From: Motiliproteus sp965230735
Lineage (GTDB): Bacteria; Pseudomonadota; Gammaproteobacteria; Pseudomonadales; Balneatricaceae
DNA length: 64,000 bases
Reading direction: 5' to 3'
Assembly (NCBI RefSeq): GCF_965230735.1
Contig: NZ_OZ246016.1
Span: 558,001-622,000, forward strand
The translations under genes and the position numbers were made by a program. Of this stretch, positions 37,022 through 46,378 are shown in pieces (within the stretch, counting starts at the first letter, position 1; each line of letters starts with the position of its first letter). The notes under the pieces are model-generated. The model did no database searches, was not told the DNA's origin, and worked only from the letters and a program-made list of their open reading frames with translations.

Positions 37022-38181
37022 CAGACAAACAGCTCCAGCAATTCATTCAAAAAACGCCGCCCCTGCAGGGTCGGACGCAGCAGTGCAGGATCAGCGACAA
37101 GCAACCCCAGGCTTCGAGCGCGGGCGAGTTGAGGCTCGATCATCGTTAGCGGCAATCCGGTCCGCTGCTCGAACAGCTCGGCTTCAACACCGTCGCTGAG
37201 TCGCAGCGTGTTCATCATAAACTCCAACGGCAGTTCGTCGGCGTCGATATCACGTTGCTCGGCTCGATTCAGCCCGGCCAGATAGGCTTTCGGCTGCCGC
37301 ACTTTCCAGCGCCGGACCAGCCGCCCGGAGCTCCCTGACGCAGGATCGGTCAGCTTAGCATGGGCCCCGGCACCGATGCCCAGGTAGTCGCCGAAGCACC
37401 AATAGTTGAGATTATGGCGGCACTGCTGGCCGGTCTTACTGTAACCGGAGATCTCGTACTGCTCGAACCCGGCCTCGGCCAGCCGCGCCTGGCCCTGCTC
37501 CTGAATAGCCCACAGATCTTCGTCTTCAGGCAGCGTTGGCGGACGGCTATGAAACTCGGTGTTGGGCTCGATGGTCAGCTGATACCAGGACAGGTGGGTG
37601 GTCTCCAACGCGATCGCCCGCTCCAGATCAGCCAGCGCCATCGCCGGGGTCTGGCCCGGAAGGCCGTGCATCAGGTCCAGGTTGAGCCGCTCAAACCCGA
37701 TCGTCCGGGCCTGGGCAACGGCTTGCTCCGCTTCGGCGCCGCTGTGAATCCGCCCCAAGGCTTGCAGACAACCATCGTCGAAGCTCTGAATCCCCAGCGA
37801 CAACCGGTTGATCCCGGCCTCGCGGTAACCGGCAAAACGGGCTTGCTCGAAGGTGCCGGGATTGGCTTCCAGGGTGATCTCGATCCCCTCGGCAAACGGG
37901 ATTCGCTGCTCGACCTGCCCCAGCAGCTGCCGGTAGAACGCCGCCTCCATCAGGCTCGGGGTGCCGCCGCCGATAAAGATCGACTGCAGCGTCCGGCCCT
38001 GGACCCAGTTCAGCTCGGCATCGAGATCATCGAGCAGTGCCTGCAGATAATCCGCCTGTGGGATCTCGCCACGCTGGGCGTGGGAGTTGAAATCACAGTA
38101 GGGGCATTTGCGCACGCACCAGGGCACATGGATATACAGACTCAGCGGCGGTAGCTGCAGCCCCGTGGAAGCCGCGGTCAT
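37021..38181 (-). CDS. hemW: Radical SAM heme chaperone HemW
   Basis: HemW binds heme and a 4Fe-4S cluster and delivers heme to respiratory proteins; it was formerly called an oxygen-independent coproporphyrinogen oxidase. The 386-residue protein has the radical-SAM cluster C22, C26, C29 in CVRKCPYCDFNSH, then FIGGGTPS and the HemN-like C-terminal domain. The extra N-terminal Cys of true HemN is absent. Its start overlaps the rdgB stop (TAATG). Confidence 0.93.
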   Translation of the reverse strand: MTAASTGLQLPPLSLYIHVPWCVRKCPYCDFNSHAQRGEIPQADYLQALLDDLDAELNWVQGRTLQSIFIGGGTPSLMEAAFYRQLLGQVEQRIPFAEGIEITLEANPGTFEQARFAGYREAGINRLSLGIQSFDDGCLQALGRIHSGAEAEQAVAQARTIGFERLNLDLMHGLPGQTPAMALADLERAIALETTHLSWYQLTIEPNTEFHSRPPTLPEDEDLWAIQEQGQARLAEAGFEQYEISGYSKTGQQCRHNLNYWCFGDYLGIGAGAHAKLTDPASGSSGRLVRRWKVRQPKAYLAGLNRAEQRDIDADELPLEFMMNTLRLSDGVEAELFEQRTGLPLTMIEPQLARARSLGLLVADPALLRPTLQGRRFLNELLELFV

Positions 38182-38780
38182 TAGCCCTTCTGCAGCGCCA
38201 GTCGACGCAGCAGCTCAGCCACGGCCTGGCCCCGATGGCTGAGTTTATTCTTTTGCTCCGGCGCCAGCTCGGCCGAGGCGCACTCACACTCCGGGACCCA
38301 GAACAACGGATCATAGCCAAATCCGTTTTCACCCCGTGGCTGCTCCAGAATCCGCCCTTCCCAGCTGCCCTGACAGATCATCGGGGTCGGGTCGGCCGGA
38401 TGCTTCATCAGCACCAACAAGCACTGGAAACGAGCGCTACGCTGCGCCTCGGGCACCTGGGCCAGCAGCGACAGCAGCTTTTCATTGTTGCTGGCATCGG
38501 TGGCACCCGGACCGGAGAAGCGGGCCGAGTAAATTCCAGGCGCGCCCTTCAAGGCATCAACTTCCAGTCCGGAATCGTCGGCCAACGCCGGCAGCCCGGA
38601 TACCTGGCTGACATGACGGGCCTTCAGGATCGCGTTCTCAACGAAGCTCAGGCCGGTCTCTTCGACCTCGCCGACATCGAAATCCGATTGCGGTAAGACT
38701 TCGATATCAAAATCGGCCAGTACCTGGTTGAACTCTTTGAGCTTGCCGGCGTTACCGCTGGCCAGAACGATCTGCTGCAT
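38181..38780 (-). CDS. rdgB: XTP/dITP pyrophosphatase
   Basis: RdgB removes non-canonical purine nucleotides such as dITP and XTP from the pool. The 199-residue protein starts MQQIVLASGNAGKLKEF and shows the family residues in ADDSGLEVDALKGAPGIYSARF, GENGFGYDPLFWVP and LSHRGQA. It is coupled to hemW downstream and lies 23 bases after the DUF4426 gene. Confidence 0.95.
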   Translation of the reverse strand: MQQIVLASGNAGKLKEFNQVLADFDIEVLPQSDFDVGEVEETGLSFVENAILKARHVSQVSGLPALADDSGLEVDALKGAPGIYSARFSGPGATDASNNEKLLSLLAQVPEAQRSARFQCLLVLMKHPADPTPMICQGSWEGRILEQPRGENGFGYDPLFWVPECECASAELAPEQKNKLSHRGQAVAELLRRLALQKG

Positions 38781-38803
38781 GGACTCTGGTTTCGCTGCTG
38801 GGG

Positions 38804-39238
38804 TTAATCGACGTAAAAATGTTGCTCGAAGTTGAGCGGGTAAACCGGGCCGTTCGGATCGGGCTGCACCTGCAACTCGAAGAACAGCCGCTCGTCATCG
38901 GTAAAGCGGAACTCGGCGATGTAGTAGATCGCATCGCCCTCGCGCACCTGACGGAAATTCAACGGCTGGCGCTGATCCACCAGATTGCGGATTTCACCGC
39001 TGACCTGCGCCACCACCGCACGATGGTCGGCGCTGCTGTCGAGTACCGAGATGTTGACCAGCCCGCGAACCTTACTGCGCTGGATCTGGTACTGCTCGGC
39101 CACTTCGGGCAGCAGGAAGGTGGTGCCCAAGGCGTTGTAATGGATCTGATACTGATCGACTGCTTCGAACTGCTCGGCACTCGCCAGGCTTGGCAGCAAC
39201 AGCACAGCCGTCAGTAAGGAATAGAGTAAACGGCGCAT
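38804..39238 (-). CDS. DUF4426 periplasmic protein
   Basis: The 144-residue precursor has a signal peptide (MRRLLYSLLTAVLLLPSLASA) and then a small beta-rich domain containing YQIHYNALGTTFLLPEVA and FFELQVQPDPNGPVYPLNF, as in DUF4426 proteins found between metW and rdgB in Pseudomonas. The function is unknown. The start at 39238 has GAGGAGG eight bases upstream; a longer open frame to 39361 is rejected for that reason. Confidence 0.85.
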   Translation of the reverse strand: MRRLLYSLLTAVLLLPSLASAEQFEAVDQYQIHYNALGTTFLLPEVAEQYQIQRSKVRGLVNISVLDSSADHRAVVAQVSGEIRNLVDQRQPLNFRQVREGDAIYYIAEFRFTDDERLFFELQVQPDPNGPVYPLNFEQHFYVD

Positions 39239-39281
39239 GGTAGCCTCCTCAACGCCGGTCCCGTCGGTGCCGGCCCGGTCG

Positions 39282-39872
39282 TTACTTGGTGACGTGGTAG
39301 ATGGCGATCTCGCCGAGCATATTGGGCCACAAATTGCTGGCCCAATGGTCGCGATGCTCACGGTTTACCACGGTGCGCTTAACGATATGGATGTTCTTCT
39401 CGCGACACAGCTCCTCAAAATCCTTAAAGGTACAGAAATGGATATTGGGCGTGTTATACCAAGTATAGGGAAGGAAGTCGGACACCGGCATCTTGCCCTT
39501 CAGCGCCAGGTAGAAGCGTGCCCGCCAGTGGCCGAAGTTGGGGAAGGTGATGATGCACTCTTTGCCGACCCGCAGCATCTCATCCAACACCAGGTCCGGG
39601 CGATGGACCGCCTGCAGGGCCTGGGTCATGACCACCATGTCGAAGCTGTTGTTCTGGAAGTTGGCCAGTCCGCAATCCAGATCCTGTTCGATCACATTGA
39701 CGCCGCGATCGATGCAGGCGGCGATATCCTGGGCGTCGATCTCCAGCCCGTAACCATGGACCTGCTTGGCCGAACCGAGATATTCCAACAGTTCGCCGTT
39801 ACCACAGCCCAGATCCAGCACCCGCGACTGCGGCTGAATCCAGCGCTCGATGATTTCTAGATCCGCACGCAT
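39282..39872 (-). CDS. metW: Methionine biosynthesis protein MetW
   Basis: MetW is a small methyltransferase-fold protein that works with MetX; in several bacteria it is required for full homoserine acyltransferase activity. The 196-residue protein shows the SAM-binding VLDLGCGNGELLEYL, followed by IVMTQALQAV-like VVMTQALQAVHRPDLVL. Its ATG overlaps the metX stop, so the two subunits are likely made together. Confidence 0.93.
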   Translation of the reverse strand: MRADLEIIERWIQPQSRVLDLGCGNGELLEYLGSAKQVHGYGLEIDAQDIAACIDRGVNVIEQDLDCGLANFQNNSFDMVVMTQALQAVHRPDLVLDEMLRVGKECIITFPNFGHWRARFYLALKGKMPVSDFLPYTWYNTPNIHFCTFKDFEELCREKNIHIVKRTVVNREHRDHWASNLWPNMLGEIAIYHVTK

Positions 39873-41065
39873 CAGCGGTTGCCCTCCGGCTGGGAATCTT
39901 CTGACAGGGTTTTGCGGGGCAAGCCGATATCGGCGGCCACGGTTTCCATGTAACGACCGAACACATCCATGTAACGGGGGATCGGTATCAGGAACGCATC
40001 GTGGCCGTGGGCGGCTTCGACTTCAGCGTAGCTGACCGACTTGCCAGCCGCGATCAGGGCATCGACGATCTCACGGGAGCGCTCCGGCGAGAAGCGCCAG
40101 TCGGTGGTAAAGGAGATCACCATAAACTTGCACTGGGCACCGCTGAGGGTTTTGACCAGATCGTAATCGTGGTCGACGCTGGGATCGAAGTAATCCAGCG
40201 CCTTGGTCATCAACAGGTAGGTGTTGGCATCGAAGCTGCCGGTGAAGCTTTCTCCCTGATAGCGCAGGTAACTCTCGACCTGGAAATCGGCTTCAAAGTC
40301 GAAGCTGAGCTTATCGCGGCGCAGCTCGCGGCCGAACTTCTCCCGCATCGAGTCATCGGACAGGTAAGTGATATGCCCCAGCATCCGCGCCAGCATCAGG
40401 CCGCGCTTGGGTACTGTGTCATGGTCCTTGTAACGTCCACCGAAGAACTCCGGATCCTTGCTGATCGCCTGGCGTGCCACCTCGTTAAAGGCGATGTTCT
40501 GAGCCGTCAGTTTCGGCGCCGAGGCAATCACCAGACAGTGACGCAATCGCTGCGGATGGTCGATCGACCAGCGCAAGGCCTGCATCCCGCCCAGGCTTCC
40601 GCCCACGACCGCAGCCCAGGTTTCGATTCCCAAACGATCCGCTAATCGGACCTGACTCTTGACCCAGTCACGCACCGTGACGATCGGAAAATCCGGGCCA
40701 TATTCCTTGCCGGTCTCCGGGTTGATGCTCTGGGGGCCGGTACTGCCGTGACACCCTCCCAGATTGTTCAGCGCCACCACGAAAAAGCGATTCGTATCGA
40801 TCACCTTGCCCGGACCGATCGCCGAATCCCACCAGCCGGGCTTGCGATCGTCCATGCTGTGATAACCGGCGGCATGGTGGTGTCCGCTCAGAGCATGGCA
40901 GATCAATACCGCATTGCTGCGATCGGCATTCAGCTCACCGTAGGTTTCGATAACCAGTTGGTATTCAGGGATTACGCGGCCGCTACGCAGCGCCAATGGC
41001 TCGTCAAAGTGCAGCGTCTGCGGCTGCACCAGACCGACGGAATCCTCAGGTATCTGTTCAGGCAT
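39872..41065 (-). CDS. metX: Homoserine O-acyltransferase (MetX)
   Basis: An alpha/beta-hydrolase of 397 residues that acylates homoserine in methionine synthesis. The nucleophile Ser lies in GGSLGGMQ (near 150), with the catalytic Asp region near LINYAGKSV-like ALIAAGKSVSYAE and His in AAHGHDAFL. In Pseudomonas-type metX-metW pairs the acyl donor is usually succinyl-CoA rather than acetyl-CoA; which one applies here cannot be decided by eye. Confidence 0.93.
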   Translation of the reverse strand: MPEQIPEDSVGLVQPQTLHFDEPLALRSGRVIPEYQLVIETYGELNADRSNAVLICHALSGHHHAAGYHSMDDRKPGWWDSAIGPGKVIDTNRFFVVALNNLGGCHGSTGPQSINPETGKEYGPDFPIVTVRDWVKSQVRLADRLGIETWAAVVGGSLGGMQALRWSIDHPQRLRHCLVIASAPKLTAQNIAFNEVARQAISKDPEFFGGRYKDHDTVPKRGLMLARMLGHITYLSDDSMREKFGRELRRDKLSFDFEADFQVESYLRYQGESFTGSFDANTYLLMTKALDYFDPSVDHDYDLVKTLSGAQCKFMVISFTTDWRFSPERSREIVDALIAAGKSVSYAEVEAAHGHDAFLIPIPRYMDVFGRYMETVAADIGLPRKTLSEDSQPEGNR

Positions 41066-41132
41066 CAGGTTGTCCGATGATCAATAGTCTCAAGCCCGGC
41101 AACTGGGCGGTTGAATGGGTTCCGCTGACGGC

Positions 41133-41675
41133 TCAGTAGACCAGCCGCGACAGTTGCAGCTGAATCACCTGAATCACCAGGAAGATCAGGATCGGTGACA
41201 GATCCAATCCGCCGATCGGCGGCACCACACGCTGGGCCAGTTTGAACAGCGGCTCGGTCAGTTGGGTGATCAGTTGCACCGCCGGATGGTAACTGTTGGG
41301 TGCGACCCAGCTGATGATCACCGATGCGATCACGGCGTAGAAATAGACATCCAGAATCATGCTCAACAGGCTGACCAGCGAGATCACCAGCAGACCGATC
41401 GGCTCGAAACTGCGGCCATTGACCAGGAACAGCAACGCCAGGGTGGCAAATTTGACTACCAGCGCCAGCACCAGGGCGGAAAAGTCACGCCCGGCAACCC
41501 GAGGAACCAGCTTCTGAAACGGCAACAGCGGTACCTGGGTGAACTTGGCGACGGCCTGGGAAATCGGGTTATAGAAGTCGGCATGGGCCATCTGCAGCAG
41601 AAAGCGCAGCACCACCAGCAGGGCGAAACATTCACCAATTGTACGAATTATCAACGTAAGGGTTTCGGCACCCAT
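41133..41675 (-). CDS. YggT family membrane protein
   Basis: The 180-residue protein holds two YggT repeats, each a pair of hydrophobic helices with LRFLLQ early and VIISWVAPNSYHP in the second half, followed by LTEPLFKLAQRVVPPIGGLDLSPI. Members influence ion or osmotic stress and cell shape, but the mechanism is unknown. It is downstream of yggS and proC, as in Pseudomonas. Confidence 0.92.
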   Translation of the reverse strand: MGAETLTLIIRTIGECFALLVVLRFLLQMAHADFYNPISQAVAKFTQVPLLPFQKLVPRVAGRDFSALVLALVVKFATLALLFLVNGRSFEPIGLLVISLVSLLSMILDVYFYAVIASVIISWVAPNSYHPAVQLITQLTEPLFKLAQRVVPPIGGLDLSPILIFLVIQVIQLQLSRLVY

Positions 41676-41804
41676 CAGCTCGCCTCTTTGTGATCAATTT
41701 CGACCGGAAGTCATTGACCGGCCAACAGAAGTCTGTGGAAGTTATGATAGGGCGCGCGTTCGGTGTTTGCCAGCCCGCCCATGCCCCGAGACCGGGGGCT
41801 AGCG

Positions 41805-42644
41805 TTAATCGCCGCCCAGTTCGACCGCCATCTCACGAGCCCGGTCGGCACAGTCAACCATCGCCTGCTCCACCAGCTCGGGTAACCCTCCCTGCTGGAA
41901 CCGCTGCACGGCTCGCTCGGTGGTGCCGTTGGGGGAACAGACCCGACGTCGCAATTCGGCCGGATCGACATCGCTGGCCTGGGCCATTTTGGCCGCACCC
42001 AGGGCTGTCTGAAGGGTCAGTTCGGTGCTGACTTCACGGCTCAGCCCCTGCTTGATGCCCGCCTCGATCATCGCTTCCATCATCATGAAGTAATAGGCCG
42101 GGCCGCTGCCGGACACGGCGATCACCGCATCGATCAGATCTTCGCGCTCAACCCACTGGGCGATGCCGATCGCCGCCATCATCTGCTCGGCCTGCTGTCG
42201 CTGAACCTGGGTCACCTTGGCATTGGCGTAAAGCCCGCTGGCACCGGTCATCACCAGCGCCGGGGTATTGGGCATACAGCGTACCAGCGCGGTCTCGGCT
42301 CCGAGCCAGCGCTCCAGGCTGGCCACCGGGATACCGGCGGCGATCGAGATCACCAGCGCCGGACTGGCGGCCAGGGCCTCGCGCAACGCTTCGGTCACGA
42401 CCTTCATCACCTGCGGCTTCACCGCCAGCATCAACACCTCCGACTCGCCGGCGACCCGGTTGTTGTCGGTGGTGGTATTGATCGGCCACTGCTCGGCCAG
42501 CTTGTCCAATTGCTGCTGGGTCGGATCGGCAACCCAGATCTGCTGGGCCGGGTAACCCTGGTTGACCAACCCGCCGATGATCGCCTGGGCCATGTTGCCG
42601 CCGCCGATAAAGCCCAGTACCGGGTAATTCGCTGTGTCAGTCAT
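41805..42644 (-). CDS. proC: Pyrroline-5-carboxylate reductase
   Basis: ProC reduces pyrroline-5-carboxylate to proline with NADPH. The 279-residue protein has the Rossmann start VLGFIGGGNMAQAIIGGL, VKPQVM, MPNTPALV and the C-terminal signature SGSGPAYYFMMMEAMIEAG. It lies between yggS (28 bases upstream) and yggT. Confidence 0.95.
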   Translation of the reverse strand: MTDTANYPVLGFIGGGNMAQAIIGGLVNQGYPAQQIWVADPTQQQLDKLAEQWPINTTTDNNRVAGESEVLMLAVKPQVMKVVTEALREALAASPALVISIAAGIPVASLERWLGAETALVRCMPNTPALVMTGASGLYANAKVTQVQRQQAEQMMAAIGIAQWVEREDLIDAVIAVSGSGPAYYFMMMEAMIEAGIKQGLSREVSTELTLQTALGAAKMAQASDVDPAELRRRVCSPNGTTERAVQRFQQGGLPELVEQAMVDCADRAREMAVELGGD

Positions 42645-42672
42645 AGTGAATCCTTGTGTCTAAATTCTTAAG

Positions 42673-43374
42673 TCAGTCCTGCGGCCTGGCGTAATCACGG
42701 GCGCCAAAGATGGCGGTGCCAATCCGCACCAGGGTCGATCCCTCAGCCACCGCGCTGGCCAGGTCACCGCTCATGCCCATCGACAGGGTGTCCAACTCAG
42801 GCGCCTGCGGCTGCAACTGTTCAAACAGTTGCCGCATTCGGGCAAAGGCGTTGCGTTGACCGGCCTGATCCAGATCCGCCGCCGGAATCGCCATCAAACC
42901 GCGCAGCTTCAACCCCGGCAACTTAACCAACTCGGTGACTAATTCCGCTGCCTCATCCGGTGCCACTCCCGACTTGCTCTGTTCATCGCTGATATTGATC
43001 TGCAGACAGACATTCAGCGGCGCCTTGTCCGCCGGGCGTTGCTCACTCAGGCGACGGGCGATCTTGAGTCGATCAAGAGCATGGAACCAGTCAAACTTCT
43101 CGGCTACCGCCCGGGTTTTGTTCGACTGAAGCGGACCGATGAAATGCCAACAGATATCCAGCTCGGCCAGTTGTTCCATTTTCGGCAGCGCATCCTGCAG
43201 ATAGTTCTCGCCGAAGTCCCGTTGTCCCGCCTCGTAGGCCTCGCGCAGCATCGCCACCGGCTTGGTTTTACTGACCGCCAGCAAGCCGACACTGCCTGCC
43301 GCGCGACCGCTGCGTTGCTCTGCGTCACGGATCAAGTTCAAAGTGGAAGCGATGTTGGATGCTATGCTACTCAT
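42673..43374 (-). CDS. PLP homeostasis protein YggS
   Basis: YggS (PLPBP/COG0325) binds PLP through the Lys in LLAVSKTKPV and controls vitamin B6 and amino-acid pools. The 233-residue protein also has FGENYLQDALPKM, WHFIGPLQSNKTR and SMGMSGDLASAVAEGSTLVRIG. The start at 43374 gives MSSIASNIASTLNLIRDAE; a longer frame to 43533 overlaps the divergent pilT promoter and is rejected. Confidence 0.93.
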   Translation of the reverse strand: MSSIASNIASTLNLIRDAEQRSGRAAGSVGLLAVSKTKPVAMLREAYEAGQRDFGENYLQDALPKMEQLAELDICWHFIGPLQSNKTRAVAEKFDWFHALDRLKIARRLSEQRPADKAPLNVCLQINISDEQSKSGVAPDEAAELVTELVKLPGLKLRGLMAIPAADLDQAGQRNAFARMRQLFEQLQPQAPELDTLSMGMSGDLASAVAEGSTLVRIGTAIFGARDYARPQD

Positions 43375-43522
43375 CAGATTGGCTTTCAGTAATAATGACG
43401 GCAACTGCAAAACAGGCGCCCGGTGATCAGGATGCAAACCCCTCAGGACTGTCGGGTGCAGCCGATCTCCCTGCAAGGCACCACACTTTATTGGATTGGT
43501 TGAATAGGGTCCAGAGGCTGCT

Positions 43523-44557
43523 ATGGATATCACCGAACTCTTAACGTTCAGCGTTCAGCAGAACGCATCCGACCTACATATTTCCGCCGGCGTTCCGCCG
43601 ATGATCCGGGTCGACGGCGACGTCCGCCGGATCAAGATGCCCGCCCTGGACCACAAACAGGTCCACGGTCTGATCTACGACATCATGAACGACAAGCAGC
43701 GCAAGGACTTCGAGGAGTTCTACGAGACCGATTTCTCGTTCGAGGTCCCTGGGCTGGCCCGTTTCCGTGTTAACGCCTTCAACCAGAACCGCGGTGCCGG
43801 CGCGGTGTTCCGGACCATCCCGACCGACATCCTGTCGATGGAAACCCTCGGCATGGGCAAGGTATTCCAGGATCTGAGCTCACGCCCGCGTGGCCTGGTG
43901 CTCGTTACCGGCCCGACCGGCTCGGGTAAGTCGACCACCCTGGCGGCGATGGTCGACTACGTCAACGACACCCGCAACGACCATATCCTGACCATCGAAG
44001 ACCCGATCGAATTCGTTCACGAGAGCAAGAAGTGTCTGGTCAACCAACGTGAAGTGCACCGCGACACCCTCGGTTTCGCCGAGGCGCTGCGCTCGGCGCT
44101 GCGTGAAGACCCGGACATCATCCTGGTCGGTGAGATGCGGGACCTGGAAACCATCCGTCTGGCCCTGACCGCGGCCGAAACCGGCCACCTGGTGTTCGGC
44201 ACCCTGCACACCACCTCGGCGGCCAAGACCATCGACCGGATCATCGATGTATTCCCAAGCCAGGAGAAGGCGATGGTGCGCTCAATGCTGTCCGAATCCC
44301 TGGAAGGGATCATCTCGCAGACCCTGTTGAAGAAACCTAAAGGCGGCCGGGTTGCAGCCCATGAAATCATGGTCGGGACCCCGGCGATCCGGAACCTGAT
44401 CCGCGAAGACAAGGTGGCGCAGATGTATTCGGCCATCCAGACAGGCGCGGCCTTCGGCATGCAGACCATGGACCAGTGTCTGCAGAACCTGCTGCAGAAG
44501 GGGCTGATTTCCCGCGAAGCGGCGCGTGAGAAGGCCAAGATGCCGCAGAACTTCTAA
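43523..44557 (+). CDS. pilT: Type IV pilus retraction ATPase PilT
   Basis: PilT is the hexameric ATPase that depolymerises the pilus to drive twitching motility. The 344-residue protein has the N-terminal domain starting MDITELLTFSVQQNASDLHIS, Walker A GPTGSGKST, the Asp box and Walker B (ILVGEMRDLETI), the His box and the AIRNLIRE motif typical of PilT near the end. It is divergent from yggS and precedes pilU, as in Pseudomonas. Confidence 0.96.
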   Translation: MDITELLTFSVQQNASDLHISAGVPPMIRVDGDVRRIKMPALDHKQVHGLIYDIMNDKQRKDFEEFYETDFSFEVPGLARFRVNAFNQNRGAGAVFRTIPTDILSMETLGMGKVFQDLSSRPRGLVLVTGPTGSGKSTTLAAMVDYVNDTRNDHILTIEDPIEFVHESKKCLVNQREVHRDTLGFAEALRSALREDPDIILVGEMRDLETIRLALTAAETGHLVFGTLHTTSAAKTIDRIIDVFPSQEKAMVRSMLSESLEGIISQTLLKKPKGGRVAAHEIMVGTPAIRNLIREDKVAQMYSAIQTGAAFGMQTMDQCLQNLLQKGLISREAAREKAKMPQNF

Positions 44558-44663
44558 CCTAAGTCAGAGATGGGGAAACCCAGGCGGATTCCATCGCGCC
44601 GGGAGGTTTCCTCAGGAAAAATCGGTTAGGCTTGGTTTAATTTATTCGAACAGGTGAATATAA

Positions 44664-45821
44664 GTGGACTTTACCCAGCTTCTGAAGGTGATGGTTGAGC
44701 GTGATGCATCGGATCTGTTTGTGACCGCCGGCGCTCAGCCCAGTATCAAGGTCGATGGCACCGTCAAACCGCTGACCCGCGATCCGTTAACCGCCCGCCA
44801 GGCCCGTTCGCTGACCTACAGCACCATGAACGACGCCCAGCAATCCGAGTTCGAAGCGACCCACGAGTGTAACTACGCCGTCAGCGCGCCCGGTATCGGC
44901 CGCTTCCGGGTCAGCGCCTTCTTCCAACGCAATTCGCCCGGCATGGTGCTGCGTCGGATCAAGAATGAAATTCCCAGCATGGAAGAGCTGCAGCTGCCGC
45001 CGATCATCCGCGATCTGGCCACCAGCAAGCGCGGCCTGATTCTGTTCGTTGGTGGTACCAGTACCGGTAAATCGACCTCGCTGGCCTCGATGATCGACTA
45101 CCGTAACGAGAACACCAAGGGTCACATCATCTGTATTGAAGACCCGATCGAATTTATCCACGACCACAAGAAATGCATCATCACCCAGCGTGAGGTGGGC
45201 ATTGACACCCCCAGCTTCGATGTGGCGTTGAAGAACACCCTGCGTCAGGCACCGGATGTCATCCTGATGGGTGAGATCCGCTCCAAGGAGACGATGCAGT
45301 ACGGCCTGCAGTTCGCCGAAACCGGCCACCTCTGTCTGGCCACCCTGCACGCCAACAACGCCAACCAGGCGCTGGACCGGATCATCAGCTTCTTCCCGCC
45401 CGAACACCACGACCAGTTGTGGATGGACCTGTCGCTGAATATGAAAGCGATCGTGGCCCAGCAGCTGCTGCCCCGGGCCGACGGCAAGGGTCGTATCGCC
45501 GCCGTCGAGGTTCTGATCAACTCACCGTTGGCGTCGGATCTGATCCGTAAAGCCAACGTCCATGAGCTCAAAGAGCTGATGAAGAAGTCCACCAATATCG
45601 GCATGCAGACCTTCGACCAGTCGCTCTACAAGCTGTTCGAACAGGGTAAGGTCACCTACGAAGATGCGCTGGCCCACGCTGATTCGGCCAACGACCTGCG
45701 CCTGATGATCAAGCTGTCGGCCGAAACCAATCCGCAGCTGCAGGATCAGATCACCAAGTCGGACGATGGTGAGATGTTCTTCCTCCAGGATGAGGACGAT
45801 TTTCTGAACGATCCCCGCTGA
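44664..45821 (+). CDS. pilU: Type IV pilus accessory retraction ATPase PilU
   Basis: PilU assists PilT in forceful pilus retraction. The 385-residue protein starts at GTG with MDFTQLLKVMVERDASDLFV, has Walker A GGTSTGKST, Walker B ILMGEIRSKET and a C-terminal acidic tail (MFFLQDEDDFLNDPR) that PilT lacks. It lies 106 bases after pilT. Confidence 0.95.
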   Translation: MDFTQLLKVMVERDASDLFVTAGAQPSIKVDGTVKPLTRDPLTARQARSLTYSTMNDAQQSEFEATHECNYAVSAPGIGRFRVSAFFQRNSPGMVLRRIKNEIPSMEELQLPPIIRDLATSKRGLILFVGGTSTGKSTSLASMIDYRNENTKGHIICIEDPIEFIHDHKKCIITQREVGIDTPSFDVALKNTLRQAPDVILMGEIRSKETMQYGLQFAETGHLCLATLHANNANQALDRIISFFPPEHHDQLWMDLSLNMKAIVAQQLLPRADGKGRIAAVEVLINSPLASDLIRKANVHELKELMKKSTNIGMQTFDQSLYKLFEQGKVTYEDALAHADSANDLRLMIKLSAETNPQLQDQITKSDDGEMFFLQDEDDFLNDPR

Positions 45822-45832
45822 GAAACACGCTA

Positions 45833-45863
45833 GGCCCAATGAAGCCACCAGGCTCATTGGGCC
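45833..45863. terminator. Perfect hairpin between convergent pilU and a SnoaL-like gene
   Basis: GGCCCAATGA pairs perfectly with TCATTGGGCC around an 11-base loop. No T run follows on either strand, so it may be a weak terminator or a transcript 3' end stabiliser for both genes. Confidence 0.5.
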
Positions 45864-45879
45864 GCGATAAAGACAGCGC

Positions 45880-46257
45880 TTAACGCTCCCCCTGCACCTC
45901 GAAATCATCGCTGGCCAGGCGCGCTTTGCCATCGGTATCCAGCACCCAAAGCTCCCGGTGAACCACTCCGAAGGCCTTATTCATGGTCCAGCGTGAACTG
46001 AGGATATAACCTTCACCATCATCGGCCGGCTCCCATTTCACCTCGGTGTAATCCACCTCGGCAAATCCCTGGTCGATAATGTTCTGCCAGAAGGCCTGAA
46101 TTTGTTCTCGGCCGGTAAAGGTTCCGAATGGACGGGCCTGCATCACCGCATCTTCCCGGTATTGTGCCGCGCAACCCGCCGCATCCTGATGATTGAACGC
46201 GTGTTGCCAGGTAGCGATGCCGTCTTTACAGGCTTGAAGCAGGTCATCTTGGGACAT
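45880..46257 (-). CDS. SnoaL/NTF2-like protein (DUF4440 type)
   Basis: The 125-residue protein has the NTF2-like cone fold pattern: an N-terminal helix pair with QHAFNHQDAAGCAAQYREDAV, FGTFTGREQIQAFWQNII, and late strands in SRWTMNKAFGVVHRELWV. Members include polyketide cyclases and small hydrolases, but many have no known activity. It is divergent from the LysR gene at 46379, a common arrangement for a regulator and its target. A ribosome site AGGAACCCC precedes the ATG. Confidence 0.82.
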   Translation of the reverse strand: MSQDDLLQACKDGIATWQHAFNHQDAAGCAAQYREDAVMQARPFGTFTGREQIQAFWQNIIDQGFAEVDYTEVKWEPADDGEGYILSSRWTMNKAFGVVHRELWVLDTDGKARLASDDFEVQGER

Positions 46258-46378
46258 AGGGGTTCCTCACTAAGCGGTAATTAACAACGTCAGGGTCATC
46301 TATCGAAGCTTAGCCCCGGCATTGAGGCCGAAAAACAGCCGTATTAGAATTCATTGTTCTATTTTTACGGATAATAGT